Part shown: positions 62,688 through 64,000 of the stretch, piece by piece
How positions within the stretch are numbered: the first letter of the stretch is position 1
How the letters are laid out: every line of letters begins with the position of its first letter
Origin: Leptolyngbyaceae cyanobacterium
Lineage (GTDB): Bacteria > Cyanobacteriota > Cyanobacteriia > Cyanobacteriales > Aerosakkonemataceae
Direction: 5' to 3'
Length of the DNA stretch: 64,000 nt
Assembly: GCA_036703985.1 (NCBI GenBank)
Contig: DATNQN010000057.1
Span: 1 to 64,000 of the forward strand
Position numbers and translations under genes: made by a program
The notes under the pieces: generated by a model
Told to the model about the DNA's origin: nothing
What the model saw: only the letters and a program-made list of their open reading frames with translations
Databases searched by the model: none

Positions 62688-64000
62688 ATGTCAATCAGTT
62701 TATTTAAACACGCTTTTCTGGTTTTGTCTCATGAGTCACGTAGTAGAACTCCCGATCGGGTCAATAGATGGTTTAAGTGGTTGGCTCCTGGCTTATTAGT
62801 CAAACGCTGGCTGCTGATCAGCGCTGGTGGCGTTTTGCTGACCAGTTTGGGATTAGCAATTTGGACTAAGCTGACGCCAGTGAATCGATTGATTCAGTTA
62901 ACCATTGATATTTTAGAAAAGATCACCACTTATATTCCCAGCTACATCAGCGGGCCATTGGTAGTATTTGTTGGCGTACTGTTGATTCTCTTGGGACATA
63001 CCCGCAGCCTGAACGCGATTACCGAAGTACTTAAGCCAGCTGGGGATGAAGAACTGATCGATATGCTGCTGGCCCACCGCCGATTGAATCGCGGCCCGAA
63101 AGTAGTAGCCATTGGTGGCGGTACTGGTCTTTCTACATTACTGAGGGGTTTGAAGGCTTATAGCGCGAATATTACGGCGATCGTTACCGTCGCGGATGAT
63201 GGGGGTTCTTCCGGACGTTTGCGACGAGAAATCGGCGTATTGCCACCAGGAGACATCCGCAATTGTTTGGCAGCGCTGGCAGATGAAGAAAAGTTATTGA
63301 CGGAGTTGTTTCAGTATCGCTTTCGCGCCGGGGATGGCTTGATGGGTCACAGTTTCGGTAATCTGTTCCTGACGGCGATGAGCGATATCACTGGAGATTT
63401 GGAAAGAGCGATCGCAGCTAGTTCAAAAGTTTTGGCCGTGCGGGGACGAGTCCTACCAGCAACCTTAACAGATGTTCGTCTGTGGGCAGAACTAGATGAC
63501 GGACGCTGCATAGAAGGAGAATCTAACATCACGGAAGCCAAAGGAAATATCGTCAAAATTGGCTGTATTCCCGAAAATCCTCCAGCTTTACCGAAAGCTT
63601 TGCAAGCGATCGAAGAAGCGGATTACATTATTATCGGCCCTGGCAGCTTGTACACCAGCGTCATTCCCAATTTATTAGTACCGGAAATTGCCGATGCGAT
63701 CGCCAAACGAGATGTCCCCCGCATCTACGTCTGCAATATAATGACCCAACCGGGAGAAACTCAAGGATATACCGTAGCAGATCATATCCGCGCCATTGAC
63801 AAAGCCTGCGGTGGTAAACAACTATTTAATGCGGTCTTAATTCAACGAAAAGTACCGTCAGCAAACTCTCTAATTCGTTACGCTCAAGAAGATTCCCATC
63901 CAGTTTTCTTAGATCGCGAAGCAGTCGGACAATTAGGGCGTCGTATCGTATTAGCAAACGTCATGGATGAAGATTTAAATACAGCTTTAGTACGCCATAA
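62688..64000 (+). CDS. YvcK/CofD-like protein (gluconeogenesis factor family), 3' end outside window
   Basis: The frame from ATG 62688 is open to the last base (437 codons visible). Two N-terminal TM segments ([20 protein letters not shown] and [15 protein letters not shown]) precede the cytosolic YvcK domain with [64 protein letters not shown] and [18 protein letters not shown]. The family binds UDP-GlcNAc in Gram-positives and affects cell shape and carbon use. TM-anchored N-terminal extensions are typical of cyanobacterial members. Confidence 0.92.
   Translation, partial: MSISLFKHAFLVLSHESRSRTPDRVNRWFKWLAPGLLVKRWLLISAGGVLLTSLGLAIWTKLTPVNRLIQLTIDILEKITTYIPSYISGPLVVFVGVLLILLGHTRSLNAITEVLKPAGDEELIDMLLAHRRLNRGPKVVAIGGGTGLSTLLRGLKAYSANITAIVTVADDGGSSGRLRREIGVLPPGDIRNCLAALADEEKLLTELFQYRFRAGDGLMGHSFGNLFLTAMSDITGDLERAIAASSKVLAVRGRVLPATLTDVRLWAELDDGRCIEGESNITEAKGNIVKIGCIPENPPALPKALQAIEEADYIIIGPGSLYTSVIPNLLVPEIADAIAKRDVPRIYVCNIMTQPGETQGYTVADHIRAIDKACGGKQLFNAVLIQRKVPSANSLIRYAQEDSHPVFLDREAVGQLGRRIVLANVMDEDLNTALVRH

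Noticed and set aside
1-64000. tRNA, rRNA, CRISPR array or prophage
   Set aside because: No TPsiC-type tRNA end, no regularly spaced identical repeats with unique spacers, and no phage structural gene was seen on either strand.

Overview
This is a cyanobacterial chromosome segment. The evidence is the photosynthetic electron-transport genes petJ (cytochrome c6) and psbV (cytochrome c550 of photosystem II), the phycobilisome-degradation gene nblA, many HIP1-type GCGATCGC octamers inside and between genes, a group 2 sigma factor, two eukaryote-type Ser/Thr kinases, a PII-phosphatase-like PP2C, and the dispersed short hairpin repeats typical of large cyanobacterial genomes. The repeat load, large regulatory proteins and a STAND/WD40 giant suggest a filamentous or otherwise large-genome cyanobacterium; the exact taxon cannot be read from this window. 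No rRNA, tRNA, CRISPR array, prophage or intact insertion sequence was found.

Layout. 0-3.3 kb: a polysaccharide export protein (5' truncated) and a Wzc-like chain-length regulator. 3.4-8.3 kb, all minus strand: rhomboid protease, petJ, psbV, two small proteins, accD, a DUF2007-like protein with a tiny partner, and prepilin peptidase. 8.9-14 kb: small secreted and unknown proteins, leuB, a TauE/SafE permease and a Kef-type antiporter. 14-21.5 kb: accessory-looking, with a small peptide gene and a 1695-residue TPR/STAND-NTPase/14xWD40 protein, then a GFA-domain protein and a small coiled protein. 21.7-31.4 kb: FAD oxidoreductase, a secreted SLH-like protein, Ser/Thr kinase, DUF6825-like protein, UbiB/ABC1 kinase, PP2C phosphatase, nblA and a second Ser/Thr kinase. 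31.8-42 kb: anmK, then a minus-strand kdpA-kdpB-kdpG-kdpC-kdpD(truncated) potassium pump operon facing a divergent histidine kinase/NarL-type regulator pair. 42-50 kb: TPR protein, priA, group 2 sigma factor, heparinase II/III-like protein. 50-52.8 kb: acetyltransferase, a small protein, an Rpn-type nuclease gene broken by one amber codon, and a decapitated HTH protein. 52.8-56.3 kb: a second potassium/pH block (RCK K+ channel, TrkA-like protein, NhaP-type antiporter). 56.4-64 kb: argD, hybrid PAS histidine kinase, CheC-like protein and CheY-like regulator, ruvC, and a YvcK-like protein running off the end.

The most notable non-gene signals are three relics of IS200/IS605-family elements. Each keeps only a decayed TnpB C-terminal tail plus the right-end hairpin, the region that encodes the omegaRNA scaffold in living elements. 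They lie at 11.1-11.2 kb (minus), 25.1-25.3 kb (plus) and 27.9-28.1 kb (plus). Other repeat signals are a 105-bp MITE-like element with TA-flanked inverted ends, three copies of a GTAGTAAGGACT hairpin (one supplies the kdpA stop codon), three loci of an AGAAACCCGG palindrome, and low-complexity intergenic-type repeats that have entered coding frames (anmK twice, priA, and probably the ubiB-like and export-protein N-termini).

Functional themes are potassium and pH homeostasis (kdp, RCK channel, TrkA, NhaP, Kef-type antiporter), phosphorylation signalling (two kinases, PP2C, two histidine kinases, two response regulators), and envelope or polysaccharide biology (export protein, Wzc-like protein, anmK, heparinase-like protein, prepilin peptidase, rhomboid).
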